Assembly (NCBI GenBank): GCA_945879625.1
Contig: CAMCVA010000012.1
Coordinates: 16,025 to 80,024 of the forward strand
DNA: 64,000 nt
Direction of reading: 5' to 3'
Source: Flavobacterium psychrophilum
GTDB lineage: Bacteria > Bacteroidota > Bacteroidia > Flavobacteriales > Flavobacteriaceae
Shown: positions 1-9,279 of the stretch, piece after piece
How the letters are laid out: every line of letters starts with the position of its first letter
Position numbering within the stretch: the stretch's first letter is position 1
The notes under the pieces: model-generated
What the model was told of the DNA's origin: nothing
Databases searched by the model: none
Seen by the model: only the letters and a program-made list of their open reading frames with translations
Made by a program: the position numbers and the translations under genes

Positions 1-1316
1 GTATTAACTGCAGGAGTCATCGTGTAGTTGTATGTATTCTCACCACAAATTGCACCAATTTGACCTGTAACCGTTACAACTGTTGAAGGCAATACACGCG
101 TTAAAGCAAGTGTTTTAGCAACTGATTCACCTACACCATTTGCACCTTTTACAGTGATTGGCAAGGCCACACCCGCATTTCCAGCAGGAACATCAGCAAA
201 GTTTACTTGGATGATACGATCGTTAGCACCACCACCTACTTGGTTCACACCAGCTGGCAATGTCCAGTTGTAAGACGACGCCGTAGTAACAGCAGAAGCT
301 GTAAGGGTTAATGTAGTTGAAGTACCAATTAACAAACCAGCAGCAGTAATCGCTGTTGTAGGCGTAGCCGATGCAGGATTAGTTAAGGTTAACGTGATAG
401 GAGCTGTTGGTACAGCTCTAGTTAACGCTAGGGTTTTCAAAGCTGAAGTACCTATTCCGTTTGCCGCAGCAACACCAATAGTTAAAGCAACACCTGAATT
501 TCCAGCAGGAACGTCAGCAAAGTTTACTTGGATGATTCTATCGTTAGCACCACCACCTACTTGGTTTACACCAGCTGGCAATGTCCATACATAATTAGCA
601 GCAGTTGCTACAGCAGTTGAAGTTAAGGTTAATGTAGTTGACGTTCCAATAAATGGACTCACGGCAGTGATGGCAGTGGTTGGCGTTGCAGACGCAGCGT
701 TAGTCATAGAAAGTACAAGCGGAGCAGTTGGTAACGCTCTCAATAAAGAAAGAGTTTTAGCTGTTGTAGAAGCACCTACACCATTTGTTGAACTTACACC
801 AATTACAACTGCAGTAATCTCAGCAGCAGGCAATCCAGCAAAGTTTACTTGAATGATTCTTGAGTTTCCACCACCAACTTGGTTTACACCAGCAGGCAAG
901 TTCCAGTTATACCCTGTAGCTGTAGTTACATTTCCAGCAGTAAGGGTTAAAGCTGTTGTAGTTCCTACATAGGCACTGATGTTAGTGATGGCAGTAGTAG
1001 TTACACCATTAGTTAAAGACAAAAGAACTGGTGCAGTAGGCAACGCTTTAGTTAAAGCAGCTGTACGAGCAGCGCTTGAACAACCGTTAGCATTTACCGA
1101 ACGCACAGCTAAGTTCCCAATAGAACCAGCTCCAGGAGCAACGTTCAAGAAGTTTACCACAATTGAAGTTGTTCCTTGACCAGACAAAATGTTCACTCCA
1201 GCAGGAGCAGTCCATGTGTAAGACACAGCACCGGCTACATCAGCAATAAGGTAGGTTGCAGTAGTTGAGGTTCCAACTAACACACCTTGAGCAGTAGTTC
1301 CGATGATCGCACCTGG
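1..1316 (-). repeat. Tandem Ig-like modules, ~321-bp period
   Basis: The block tcagcaaagtttacttg recurs at about 193, 514 and 835 (spacing 321 bp, 107 codons), with a more diverged fourth copy near 1150 (spacing ~309 bp). The array continues to the window edge. It encodes PKD/Ig-like folds separated by TTAITA-containing linkers. Confidence 0.85.
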
Positions 1317-4300
1317 TGTAGTAGCTAATGCATTTACATTAACTACAAGAGCAGTACGTAAACTTTCAATTCCATTACGAACTTGAGATACATAATATGT
1401 TTTTGTTCCAACTACAGTTGTAGCAGGAGTTGGCGCAGTAGCTGAAGCAGTTCCGCCTGTTGCTACAGTGTACCATTTTAATGAAGTACCACCCAATAAA
1501 GTAGCTGTTAATGGAGAAGCCACTTGTGTGTAACATAAGTTAACTGGAGAAGCTACTTCTGGAGCAACCAAAGCAGTTGCAGCACCAAGTGCAGTTTCAG
1601 TAAAGTTAGCCGAGTTCAATAAGATAGAACCAGTTGCTGGTCGGTAATCTAATCCAGTGTAGATAGCAGCTGAAGTACTGTTGTAAGGATTAGTTAATAA
1701 TCCAGCGTTTGTAGTGGCAGTAGTGTTATTGCTTGCAGCATACCAAGTAGCGATAGCAAATGAAGCATTGTTACCAGATGTATTTACTTGGAAAACTTTT
1801 GCTGTATTTACTGTACCAGCAATTACGTTGTCTCTAAATTGTAAAGTTCCGTTTAATGCATTTGTTTCAGTAGTTATACCGTCTACGTGTACACCTTCGT
1901 TGAAGTCCATGAACACAGAGTTGTAAATTTTCAACTGAGAATTTCTACGGATACGCGCTCCTCTTTTGTACCCGGAAGCCAAAGTTCCACCATTAGGCAA
2001 ACCTAAACGGAAGTTTGGTCCTACCAAAGTCATGTTAGAGAAAATAGCAGCAGTATATGGAGAAACTGAAGTACTTGACGCATTGTTGTCTGATTCAAAA
2101 CCTTCAGAAGTAGAAACAGCAGGCGCATCAGAAACTTGTGGGTCTCTTACAGCTAAACCAAATTGTACGTTTCCGTTGTATCCGTTATCGGTATCAAAAT
2201 CGTCATCTAAGTTTCTGAAAGAAACCAAGTGTTTACAGTTTACAGATCCACCAAACCACTCAAAAGCGTCGTCGTTACAGTGTGATACTTGTACGTAGTC
2301 AATTGTAGTTCCAGAACCAACACCACCCATGGTTAATCCGTTGATTTCAGTATTCAAGGCGTAAACATATCCAGGGAATTCAATACGAACGTATTTCAAA
2401 GAACCAGAGTTGTCATTGTTAATAGGAGTTAAACCACCACCGTATTGTGTGTCTGCAGATGAAGCAAGACCCTCTACGTTGGCAACCCCGTTGTTCACGT
2501 TGTAAGCGCCTTTACCCAAAAGGATAACACCACCCCAGTCACCTTTGTTTCTTGCACCAGGCGCATTGCTTGATGTAAATACAATTGGTTGGCTAGCCGT
2601 TCCGTTTGCAATTAATTTAGACCCTTTAGCAATCAATAAACAAGCGCCCACAACAGTGTGGTCACCCAAGATTACCGTTCCGGCTTCAATAGTTAAGGTA
2701 GCATTACCTGTAACATAAATTTGTCCACTTAATTTGTACGTGTTGTTTGCAGTCCAAGTCGTGTTGGTCGTAATGTTTTCAGACACTACAACGTTAGCCG
2801 CTGGATAAACTGTGTTTTGTGGATCAAAATTAGTCCACTGATCTGTCCACATTGCTGTAGGAGCAGGAGCAAAAGCACCACGGTAAGAAGTAGGAGTAAT
2901 AAGTGTAGATTCTACAGCCGAAACCACTACTACAAGTGCAGCTCTAGGTCCTTCTACCCCATTACGTACTTGAGATACATAATACGTAATAGAACCAATA
3001 AAGTTGGTAGCAGGAGTTGGCGCAGTAGCCAAAGCAGTTCCGCCTGAAGCGACAGTGTACCATTTTAAAGAACTTGCACCTACTAAAGTAGCAGTTAATG
3101 GAGTTGCTACTTGACCATAGTTCAAGTTAAGTGGAGTAACTACAGTTGGAGCAATTACAGCAGTAGCAGCACTCAAAGCAGTTTCGTCATAGTTAGCCGA
3201 GTTCAATAAGATAGAACCAGTTGCTGGTCTGTAATCTAAACCTGTATAAATAGCAGCACTAGTACTGTTGTAAGGATTAGTTAATAAACCAGCATTTGAA
3301 GTGGCAGTAGTATTGTTGCTTGCAGCATACCATGTAGCAACGTTAAATGAAGCATTGTTACCAGATGTATTTACTTGGAACACTTTAGAAGTTGTAATTG
3401 TACCAGCAATTACGTTGTCTCTAAATTGTAAAGTTCCGTTTAAGGCGTTAGTTTCAGTAGTTACACCGTCTACATGTACACCTTCGTTGAAGTCCATAAA
3501 TACAGAGTTGTAAATTTTCAACTGTGAATTTCTACGGATACGAGCTCCTCTTTTGTAACCAGAAGCCAAAGTTCCACCATTAGGCAAACCTAAACGGAAG
3601 TTTGGTCCAACCATAGTCATGTTAGAGAAAATTGCAGCAGTATACGGAGAAACTGAAGTACTTGATGCATTGTTGTCTGATTCAAAACCTTCAGAAGTAG
3701 AAACAGCAGGCGCATCAGAAACTTGTGGGTCTCTTACAGATAAACCAAATTGTACATTTCCGTTGTATCCGTTATCAGTATCAAAATCGTCATCTAAGTT
3801 TCTGAAAGAAACCAAGTGTTTACAATTTACAGATCCACCAAACCACTCAAAAGCATCATCATTACAGTGTGATACTTGTACATAGTCAATTGTAGTTCCA
3901 GAACCAACACCACCCATGGTTAAACCATTGATTTCAGTATTTAACGCATATACATACCCAGGGTATTCAATACGAACGTATTTCAAAGAACCTGAATTGT
4001 CATTGTTAATAGGTGATAATCCACCACCGTATTGAGTCTCTGGAGATGAAGCAAGACCTTCTACGTTAGCAACACCGTTGTTCACGTTGTAAGCGCCTTT
4101 ACCCAAAAGGATAACGCCACCCCAGTCACCTTTGTTTCTAGCACCAGGCGCATTGCTTGATGTAAATACAATTGGTTGGCTAGCCGTTCCGTTTGCAATT
4201 AATTTAGACCCTTTGGCAATCAATAAACAAGCACCCACAGCAGTGTGGTCACCCAAGATTACCGTTCCGGCTTCGATAGTTAAGGTAGCATTACCTGTAA

Positions 4301-4550
4301 CATAAATTTGCCCACTTAGTTTGTAAGTGTTGTTTGCAGTCCAAGTGGTGTTGGTAGTAATGTTTGCAGACACTACAACGTTAGCCGCTGGATAAACTGT
4401 GTTTTGTGGATCAAAATTGGTCCACTGATCTGTCCACATTGCTGTAGGAGCAGGAGCAAACGCACCCTTGTAGGAGGTAGGCGTTAGGAATTGAGCAATA
4501 GCTAATTTGCTAACTAGCAAAAGAAGCACTACAAAATAATTTCTTTTCAT
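1..4550 (-). CDS. Giant secreted surface protein with duplicated beta-helix module and Ig-like repeats (3' end beyond window)
   Basis: An open frame runs on the minus strand from an ATG at 4550 to the left edge (1516 codons visible, no stop). Residues 1-20 form a signal peptide ending ...LAIAQ. Residues 21-549 and 550-1078 are two near-identical copies of one module. Each copy starts with FLTPTSYKG or LITPTSYRG. Next comes a right-handed parallel beta-helix type region (LTIEAGTVI, GDWGGVILLGK, DDAFEWFGG, LDDDFDTDNGY), widespread in Bacteroidetes surface proteins, then an Ig-like segment (SLKWYT, TYYVSQVRNG). From about residue 1079, PKD/Ig-like repeats of ~107 residues follow; their VNQVGGGANDRIIQVNFA core recurs around nt 190, 514 and 836, with a diverged copy near 1150. 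The C-terminal sorting domain would lie outside the window. Adhesin or exopolymer-binding roles are possible but unproven. Confidence 0.85.
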   Translation of the reverse strand, partial: MKRNYFVVLLLLVSKLAIAQFLTPTSYKGAFAPAPTAMWTDQWTNFDPQNTVYPAANVVVSANITTNTTWTANNTYKLSGQIYVTGNATLTIEAGTVILGDHTAVGACLLIAKGSKLIANGTASQPIVFTSSNAPGARNKGDWGGVILLGKGAYNVNNGVANVEGLASSPETQYGGGLSPINNDNSGSLKYVRIEYPGYVYALNTEINGLTMGGVGSGTTIDYVQVSHCNDDAFEWFGGSVNCKHLVSFRNLDDDFDTDNGYNGNVQFGLSVRDPQVSDAPAVSTSEGFESDNNASSTSVSPYTAAIFSNMTMVGPNFRLGLPNGGTLASGYKRGARIRRNSQLKIYNSVFMDFNEGVHVDGVTTETNALNGTLQFRDNVIAGTITTSKVFQVNTSGNNASFNVATWYAASNNTTATSNAGLLTNPYNSTSAAIYTGLDYRPATGSILLNSANYDETALSAATAVIAPTVVTPLNLNYGQVATPLTATLVGASSLKWYTVASGGTALATAPTPATNFIGSITYYVSQVRNGVEGPRAALVVVVSAVESTLITPTSYRGAFAPAPTAMWTDQWTNFDPQNTVYPAANVVVSENITTNTTWTANNTYKLSGQIYVTGNATLTIEAGTVILGDHTVVGACLLIAKGSKLIANGTASQPIVFTSSNAPGARNKGDWGGVILLGKGAYNVNNGVANVEGLASSADTQYGGGLTPINNDNSGSLKYVRIEFPGYVYALNTEINGLTMGGVGSGTTIDYVQVSHCNDDAFEWFGGSVNCKHLVSFRNLDDDFDTDNGYNGNVQFGLAVRDPQVSDAPAVSTSEGFESDNNASSTSVSPYTAAIFSNMTLVGPNFRLGLPNGGTLASGYKRGARIRRNSQLKIYNSVFMDFNEGVHVDGITTETNALNGTLQFRDNVIAGTVNTAKVFQVNTSGNNASFAIATWYAASNNTTATTNAGLLTNPYNSTSAAIYTGLDYRPATGSILLNSANFTETALGAATALVAPEVASPVNLCYTQVASPLTATLLGGTSLKWYTVATGGTASATAPTPATTVVGTKTYYVSQVRNGIESLRTALVVNVNALATTPGAIIGTTAQGVLVGTSTTATYLIADVAGAVSYTWTAPAGVNILSGQGTTSIVVNFLNVAPGAGSIGNLAVRSVNANGCSSAARTAALTKALPTAPVLLSLTNGVTTTAITNISAYVGTTTALTLTAGNVTTATGYNWNLPAGVNQVGGGNSRIIQVNFAGLPAAEITAVVIGVSSTNGVGASTTAKTLSLLRALPTAPLVLSMTNAASATPTTAITAVSPFIGTSTTLTLTSTAVATAANYVWTLPAGVNQVGGGANDRIIQVNFADVPAGNSGVALTIGVAAANGIGTSALKTLALTRAVPTAPITLTLTNPASATPTTAITAAGLLIGTSTTLTLTASAVTTASSYNWTLPAGVNQVGGGANDRIIQVNFADVPAGNAGVALPITVKGANGVGESVAKTLALTRVLPSTVVTVTGQIGAICGENTYNYTMTPAVN
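1317..4490 (-). repeat. In-frame tandem duplication, 2 x 1587 bp
   Basis: The segment 2904-4490 and the segment 1317-2903 encode the same 529-residue module back to back. The offset is exactly 1587 bp, so the frame is kept. In a ~140-bp stretch compared directly (around 2161-2300 against 3748-3887) I count seven differences, all silent third-position C/T changes. This points to a recent duplication or to purifying selection or gene conversion. The copies diverge more in their last ~25 codons. Confidence 0.9.
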
Positions 4551-4583
4551 TTTTAAAAGGTTTTTTAGGTTTAAATGATGCTA

Positions 4584-4591
4584 CAAAAATA
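4584..4591 (-). promoter_or_regulatory. Bacteroidetes -7 box for the giant surface protein
   Basis: On the minus strand this reads TATTTTTG, matching TAnnTTTG, about 34 bp upstream of the ATG at 4550. No convincing TTG -33 box was found at the usual spacing. The rest of 4551-4758 is AT-rich with no ORF. Confidence 0.5.
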
Positions 4592-4758
4592 GACCCAAGA
4601 CTTGCCGGTTGAGTTAGGGCTAGTTTATCAAATAATTATTTTAAGCAACATTTAATATAACATTTGCGCACAAAAGCGTCTAAAAAATAAACAAATCGTA
4701 AAGTCAATGTTAGGTAAATGGTTTTAAACCGAAAACCGTAGGGTGATAAATACGGGAC

Positions 4759-6711
4759 TTAAAACTCAAAATCTTCTACCGCAGTAGAGTCAATAACCGG
4801 TGTGGTTAGGGTGTCTTTTTTGATAGAAAACTGGGCAGGTCCAACAATTTTCATGGGAGGATTATACAAGGTGTCGTCACCCGAAAGCAATCCTCTGCGC
4901 AGCATCAAGCCGGTGAGTTGCACATCCCTTTTTTGGGCATAGGATTTTAAATTTCCTTCGGCATCAAATTGGTACATAAACTTCTTTGGGCTAGGGATAA
5001 TGTTGGCCAAAAACAAACATTCGTTGAGCGTAAGGTCTCGTGCGTGTTTCTGAAAATAATACTGCGCCGCTTCCCCAATGCCGTATACGTCGGGACCCCA
5101 TTCGATGATGTTAAAATACACTTCGAGCATGCGCGATTTACTCACAATGCGGTTGTTTTCGAGCAAATAGACCAAGAGAATTTCTTCTAATTTTCGTGAT
5201 AGGGTTTTCTCTCGTGATAAGAACGCGTTTTTGATGAGTTGCATGCTAATGGTACTTCCGCCCCGAGAGAATTTTTTGGTGCGGATGTTTTTGGCAATTG
5301 ATTGCTTGAAGGCTTCGGCAATAAATCCGCGATGCGAAAAAAACGACGGATCTTCGGTGGTCAATACCGCTTTTTGCAAATAGGGCGAAACGTCCGTAAG
5401 CGACACGTAATTTGGATTGGCTGCACCAACAAAAACTGCACGTTGCCGTTGGTTTTTGATGAGTGCACGGTACTCAAATTCGCCGTTGAGTTTACTCAAA
5501 TTGGCTTGGCCGTACTTCACAATCTTAAGCTGATCTTTGTGCAATTGGCTATCAAAAATCAATCCCCTTGGGTTTTTAGTATGGTATTCAAAATGCAAGG
5601 CATAATCAAAATTACCTTGGGCTTCCATGCCTTCAAAATGCGTAAACAAGCCTTTGGGCAACGAGGTGATAAAATCTTGCGCCTTCATTGTTGGGATGGC
5701 TAGTTTTACCGCATAGATTTTTTCGTCGTCGTTGGTATAACTCAAGTAGGGGTTTACTTTTATTTTGTTGAGCCAAACGGTCGAGCTGCTGTCTACCGCT
5801 ACAAATCGTTTGCCAAACAGCAATTTAAAATCAAATTCGGCTTGTTGAATAATTACTTCTTTGGATGCAATTTTCGGGTGATTGAGTGTGAGGTTCGAGA
5901 TGGAGCTCAATCCGTCGATGTGCAATTCCCCCAGCGACATATCGATGTTGTCTATTCGCAGCCGAATCGAATCAAAACTGGCTTCCAAATTATAGCGTTC
6001 GTCCAAATACGGCACTTTAATTTTTCCAGTATCCTGATTAAAAAATCGCAAATCGGTTTGGCGATCTCTAGGATTGGCCGTTCCGGCAATGCGCCAACGT
6101 TGATTAAAAGTAGTGGTGTGCACGAAGATTGCGGCTGCAAATTGTTCGTCTTTTAAGGAAAGCGTGTGTAAGTCCAACTGTGTTTTTTTGCCCATATCAT
6201 CCAAGCGCAACTGCAAATTTTGCAAGGCCATGTCGGTGGGAACCAACTGCAACACTTTGCTAAGCAAGCGGTTGACCATTTTGGCGTAATTGGGTTTTTC
6301 AGCTGATGCAGTGCTGTCATTTTTGGAAAGAAAGGCCTCAAAATTGCGCCCGTTTTTATTTTTCACCAACTGAAGAAATCCATTTTTTGTCTGCAATTCG
6401 TTCAATTGAACTTGAGCAATCAGCAACTTCCACAAACTGATTTTGGCTTTCAGTTGATCTATCGAAAGCAAGGTGTCAGCCGCTTCAGGCGCCAAAGTAA
6501 GTTGGCTAATTTCTACACTGCTTAGTCCAGAAAACTGAATGTTTTTGAGTTTTAATTCACATTGATACTCGTTTTTGAACTTTTGTTGAATGTGCACCAC
6601 CGCTTTTTGTAAAAGTGCATCCCGAAACACAAACACCAACAGCAAGATTACTACTAACACGCCAGCAGTTCCAATGGCAATTTTTCGAAAGGTAACGGGC
6701 TTAATTTTCAT
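4759..6711 (-). CDS. Membrane-anchored GT51 peptidoglycan glycosyltransferase with AsmA-like stalk
   Basis: The product (650 aa) has one N-terminal membrane segment (about residues 10-30). A ~400-residue region resembling AsmA/DUF-type membrane-associated repeats follows, and then a GT51 lipid II glycosyltransferase domain at about 430-600. GT51 motifs are visible: EDPSFFSHRG (catalytic Glu about 453), GGSTISMQL (about 484-492), RKLEE (about 506-510) and RMLEVYFNIIEWG. There is no transpeptidase domain, so it polymerises glycan strands without cross-linking them, like MtgA, but it is far longer than MtgA (~240 aa). It is the last gene of the panC-to-radA operon, 9 bp after radA. The N-terminal assignment is inferred from pattern; the GT51 call is strong. 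Confidence 0.85.
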   Translation of the reverse strand: MKIKPVTFRKIAIGTAGVLVVILLLVFVFRDALLQKAVVHIQQKFKNEYQCELKLKNIQFSGLSSVEISQLTLAPEAADTLLSIDQLKAKISLWKLLIAQVQLNELQTKNGFLQLVKNKNGRNFEAFLSKNDSTASAEKPNYAKMVNRLLSKVLQLVPTDMALQNLQLRLDDMGKKTQLDLHTLSLKDEQFAAAIFVHTTTFNQRWRIAGTANPRDRQTDLRFFNQDTGKIKVPYLDERYNLEASFDSIRLRIDNIDMSLGELHIDGLSSISNLTLNHPKIASKEVIIQQAEFDFKLLFGKRFVAVDSSSTVWLNKIKVNPYLSYTNDDEKIYAVKLAIPTMKAQDFITSLPKGLFTHFEGMEAQGNFDYALHFEYHTKNPRGLIFDSQLHKDQLKIVKYGQANLSKLNGEFEYRALIKNQRQRAVFVGAANPNYVSLTDVSPYLQKAVLTTEDPSFFSHRGFIAEAFKQSIAKNIRTKKFSRGGSTISMQLIKNAFLSREKTLSRKLEEILLVYLLENNRIVSKSRMLEVYFNIIEWGPDVYGIGEAAQYYFQKHARDLTLNECLFLANIIPSPKKFMYQFDAEGNLKSYAQKRDVQLTGLMLRRGLLSGDDTLYNPPMKIVGPAQFSIKKDTLTTPVIDSTAVEDFEF

Positions 6712-6720
6712 GGGATAGGT

Positions 6721-8082
6721 TTAGCCAAAAAGGGCGCTGGCTACTTCTTCAATTTTGGATACGAGTTGGATGCGAATGCCGGTATTTTTCAAGGAAATTT
6801 TGTTGTATTTCGACACAAATATAGAGGTAAAGCCCAACTTCTCGGCTTCGAGGATGCGTTGCTCCACCCGATTCACCGGACGAATTTCGCCCGAGAGTCC
6901 AATTTCGCCTGCAAAGCAAACACCTTCTGCTATGGCAATGTCTTCGTTCGAGGACAAAATAGCTGCCACTACAGCCAGGTCAATCGCAGGGTCATCAATG
7001 GTGATGCCGCCAGTTATGTTTAGAAAAACATCTTTGGTGCCCAATCGAAAACCGGCTCTTTTTTCTAATACCGCCAAAATCATATTCAATCGTTTGGCGT
7101 TGTAGCCAGTTGTGCTGCGTTGCGGGGTTCCATATACGGCTGTACTCACCAACGCTTGAATTTCGATCATCAACGGACGCATGCCTTCTAAGGTAGCCGA
7201 AATGGCTGTGCCCGAAAGTGAAACATCTTGATGCGAAATCAATATCTCTGACGGATTGCTCACTTCGCGCAAGCCGCTGCCCAACATTTCGTAGATGCCC
7301 AATTCGGCCGTAGAGCCAAACCGATTTTTCAGAGAACGAAGTAATCTATACACGTGGTTTCTGTCGCCTTCAAATTGCAGCACCGTATCGACCATGTGTT
7401 CCAAAATTTTAGGACCGGCGATGGTGCCGTCTTTGGTGATGTGGCCAATTAAAATTACGGGCACATTAGATTCTTTGGCAAATTTGATGAGCTCAGCGGT
7501 TGTTTCCCGAATTTGCGAAATGCTGCCGGGAGACGCTTCAATATAATCGGTGTGTAAGGTCTGAATCGAATCGATAATCACGATTTCGGGATCAATTTCG
7601 AGAATTTGTTTAAAGATGTGCTGCGTTTTGGTTTCGGTGAGAATGTAACACGAATTTTGTTTGCTGCTGATGCGTTCGGCGCGCATTTTAATTTGTTTCA
7701 TGCTTTCTTCGCCCGACACATACAGTGTTTTATAGGGCAAATTGAGCGACAATTGCAACAACAAGGTGCTTTTCCCGATGCCGGGTTCGCCGCCCAACAA
7801 GATCAAGGAGCCGGGAACAATTCCGCCACCCAATACGCGGTTTAATTCGCCGTCTCGGGTATCCATGCGCACCTCTTGTGTGCTGTCAATTTCGTGAATT
7901 TTAAGGGGCTTACTTGCTTTTTTTACCGAAGGGGATTGGGTATTCCAACTCGCTTTTTCTTCTTTTTGAATAATTTCTTCCGCAATGGTATTCCACTCTT
8001 TGCACGAATTGCATTGGCCTTGCCACTTGGCATATTGCGATCCGCAATTTTGACAAAAGAAAGTGGTTTTAATTTTTGACAT
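6721..8082 (-). CDS. radA: DNA repair protein RadA (Sms)
   Basis: RadA is a RecA-like branch-migration ATPase that processes recombination intermediates. The 453-aa protein shows the full family layout: a C4 zinc finger (C10-x2-C13...C24-x2-C27), a Walker A motif GGEPGIGKST (about 97-106), a Walker B-like IVIIDSIQT, the RadA-specific KNRFG motif (about 250) and a C-terminal Lon-protease-like domain (GGITIDDPAIDLAVVAAI). The length is normal for the family. It lies in a minus-strand run with gaps of 3 and 9 bp to its neighbours, so it is probably co-transcribed from upstream. Confidence 0.97.
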   Translation of the reverse strand: MSKIKTTFFCQNCGSQYAKWQGQCNSCKEWNTIAEEIIQKEEKASWNTQSPSVKKASKPLKIHEIDSTQEVRMDTRDGELNRVLGGGIVPGSLILLGGEPGIGKSTLLLQLSLNLPYKTLYVSGEESMKQIKMRAERISSKQNSCYILTETKTQHIFKQILEIDPEIVIIDSIQTLHTDYIEASPGSISQIRETTAELIKFAKESNVPVILIGHITKDGTIAGPKILEHMVDTVLQFEGDRNHVYRLLRSLKNRFGSTAELGIYEMLGSGLREVSNPSEILISHQDVSLSGTAISATLEGMRPLMIEIQALVSTAVYGTPQRSTTGYNAKRLNMILAVLEKRAGFRLGTKDVFLNITGGITIDDPAIDLAVVAAILSSNEDIAIAEGVCFAGEIGLSGEIRPVNRVEQRILEAEKLGFTSIFVSKYNKISLKNTGIRIQLVSKIEEVASALFG

Positions 8083-8085
8083 GGA

Positions 8086-9228
8086 TTATCTCTTCATTAA
8101 TTCGTCTGACTTGTCGAGCATCATGTCTTTGGTTAGGCTGCCAATTTCTTCTTTTTGATAGGCTTTTTGATAGGCTTTGGCTGCCTTTTTGTTGTCGCCC
8201 AGATTTTCATACATCATGCCCAAATGGTAATCGCTGAGCATGGATTTGGGGTAATATTTATCAGAAATTTCAGCCAATTTGCCAAACTCTCCGAATTGTT
8301 TGTTTTTCAAAATGGCAGCTTCAATTGCCTTAAAATCATTTATCCGAATAGGAATTTCGATGTGCAAGGTCTTTTCGAGCAAGGCGTATTTTTGGGTTAA
8401 ATAATCTACATAACCCGAAGACAAAACCGCAATCTTGTCATTAAATTCATTCATAGAAATTGGTTGGTAGAGCGCAAAAAACTGATACAAAGCACTCGGA
8501 ATCGCTTGCGGGACTAATGAATAATGCGAAAGCCCTTTAAATTCATCATATTTATAACTTAGCGTCGCACTGTGCAAGGCCACAATATTTTCGTCTAATA
8601 ATTTGGTGCTTTTTTGAATGGATTTTAAATCGCCATCGGCTGTGGCATGGTAGTAAAATAACTGCTTCTGAATTTCAAGCAATCGTTGTGGCAGTTGCTC
8701 GGTCATCCCATTAGCCAATTGCGGACTCAACGAAATATAGCCGTCAAACAATGGCTGATTTTTGTACAAATAAAAGTTGATAAATCCCGCAGTAATGTCG
8801 TGTCCTGCAATAATTTTTAGCGGTGCAAGTCGAAATTCTTTTTCTAGGGCAGGCATTAATTCAAGCCCTATAAACTCAAAGAATTTTTTGCTTTCGGCAT
8901 CGGGTAGACCAGTTGTTTCGTCGGCACTACAATCGTAACTGCGTTCGTCGTTTTTGTTTTGGGTAATGCCCACCAAAATGGTTTCAGGGAAATCATCCCA
9001 ATAAGCGCCATAATTGAGTGCGCCTTGAAAGGCATCAAACAAATAATCGCCGTCTAATACCACCACAAGAGGGTATTTTTTTGTTGGGTTTTGGGCATAC
9101 GAAGCCGGCAAACCAATTGTAATTTCTCGCTCTTGATTGAGTTTTTTGGACACCAGGGTGTCAGTTATTTTTTGGGCAAATGCGCTGCTAAAACAAAGAT
9201 AAATGCCAGCAATGACTATGTTTTTCAT
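8086..9228 (-). CDS. Secreted alpha/beta-hydrolase (esterase D-like) with Asp at the nucleophile position, plus C-terminal TPR-like helices
   Basis: A signal peptide (residues 1-19, ...SSAFAQ) is followed by a putative-esterase fold (LVVVLDGDYLF, ETILVGI, SYDCSADETTG). Where the family has the nucleophile elbow GHSxGG, this protein reads GHDITAGF: Asp144 replaces Ser, confirmed from the minus-strand codons GGA CAC GAC. The C-terminal ~60 residues (YHLGMMYENLGDNKKAAKAYQKAY) look like a TPR hairpin. Either catalysis uses Asp (as in haloalkane-dehalogenase-type enzymes) or the protein is a non-catalytic binder. It starts 51 bp after the flippase-like gene and ends 3 bp before radA. Confidence 0.8.
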   Translation of the reverse strand: MKNIVIAGIYLCFSSAFAQKITDTLVSKKLNQEREITIGLPASYAQNPTKKYPLVVVLDGDYLFDAFQGALNYGAYWDDFPETILVGITQNKNDERSYDCSADETTGLPDAESKKFFEFIGLELMPALEKEFRLAPLKIIAGHDITAGFINFYLYKNQPLFDGYISLSPQLANGMTEQLPQRLLEIQKQLFYYHATADGDLKSIQKSTKLLDENIVALHSATLSYKYDEFKGLSHYSLVPQAIPSALYQFFALYQPISMNEFNDKIAVLSSGYVDYLTQKYALLEKTLHIEIPIRINDFKAIEAAILKNKQFGEFGKLAEISDKYYPKSMLSDYHLGMMYENLGDNKKAAKAYQKAYQKEEIGSLTKDMMLDKSDELMKR

Positions 9229-9279
9229 AAACTGAAAATAAAATTTAGAGGGTGATAAACGCGAAGCAAGATATAAAAA

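Noticed and set aside
394..3885. Small plus-strand ORFs (for example 1966-2298 and 3619-3885) that resemble each other
   Set aside because: They are antisense shadows of the long minus-strand surface-protein frame; their similarity comes from the duplicated module.
5302..6156. Plus-strand ORFs opposite the GT51 gene
   Set aside because: They have no domain signature or ribosome site and lie fully antisense to a protein with clear motifs.
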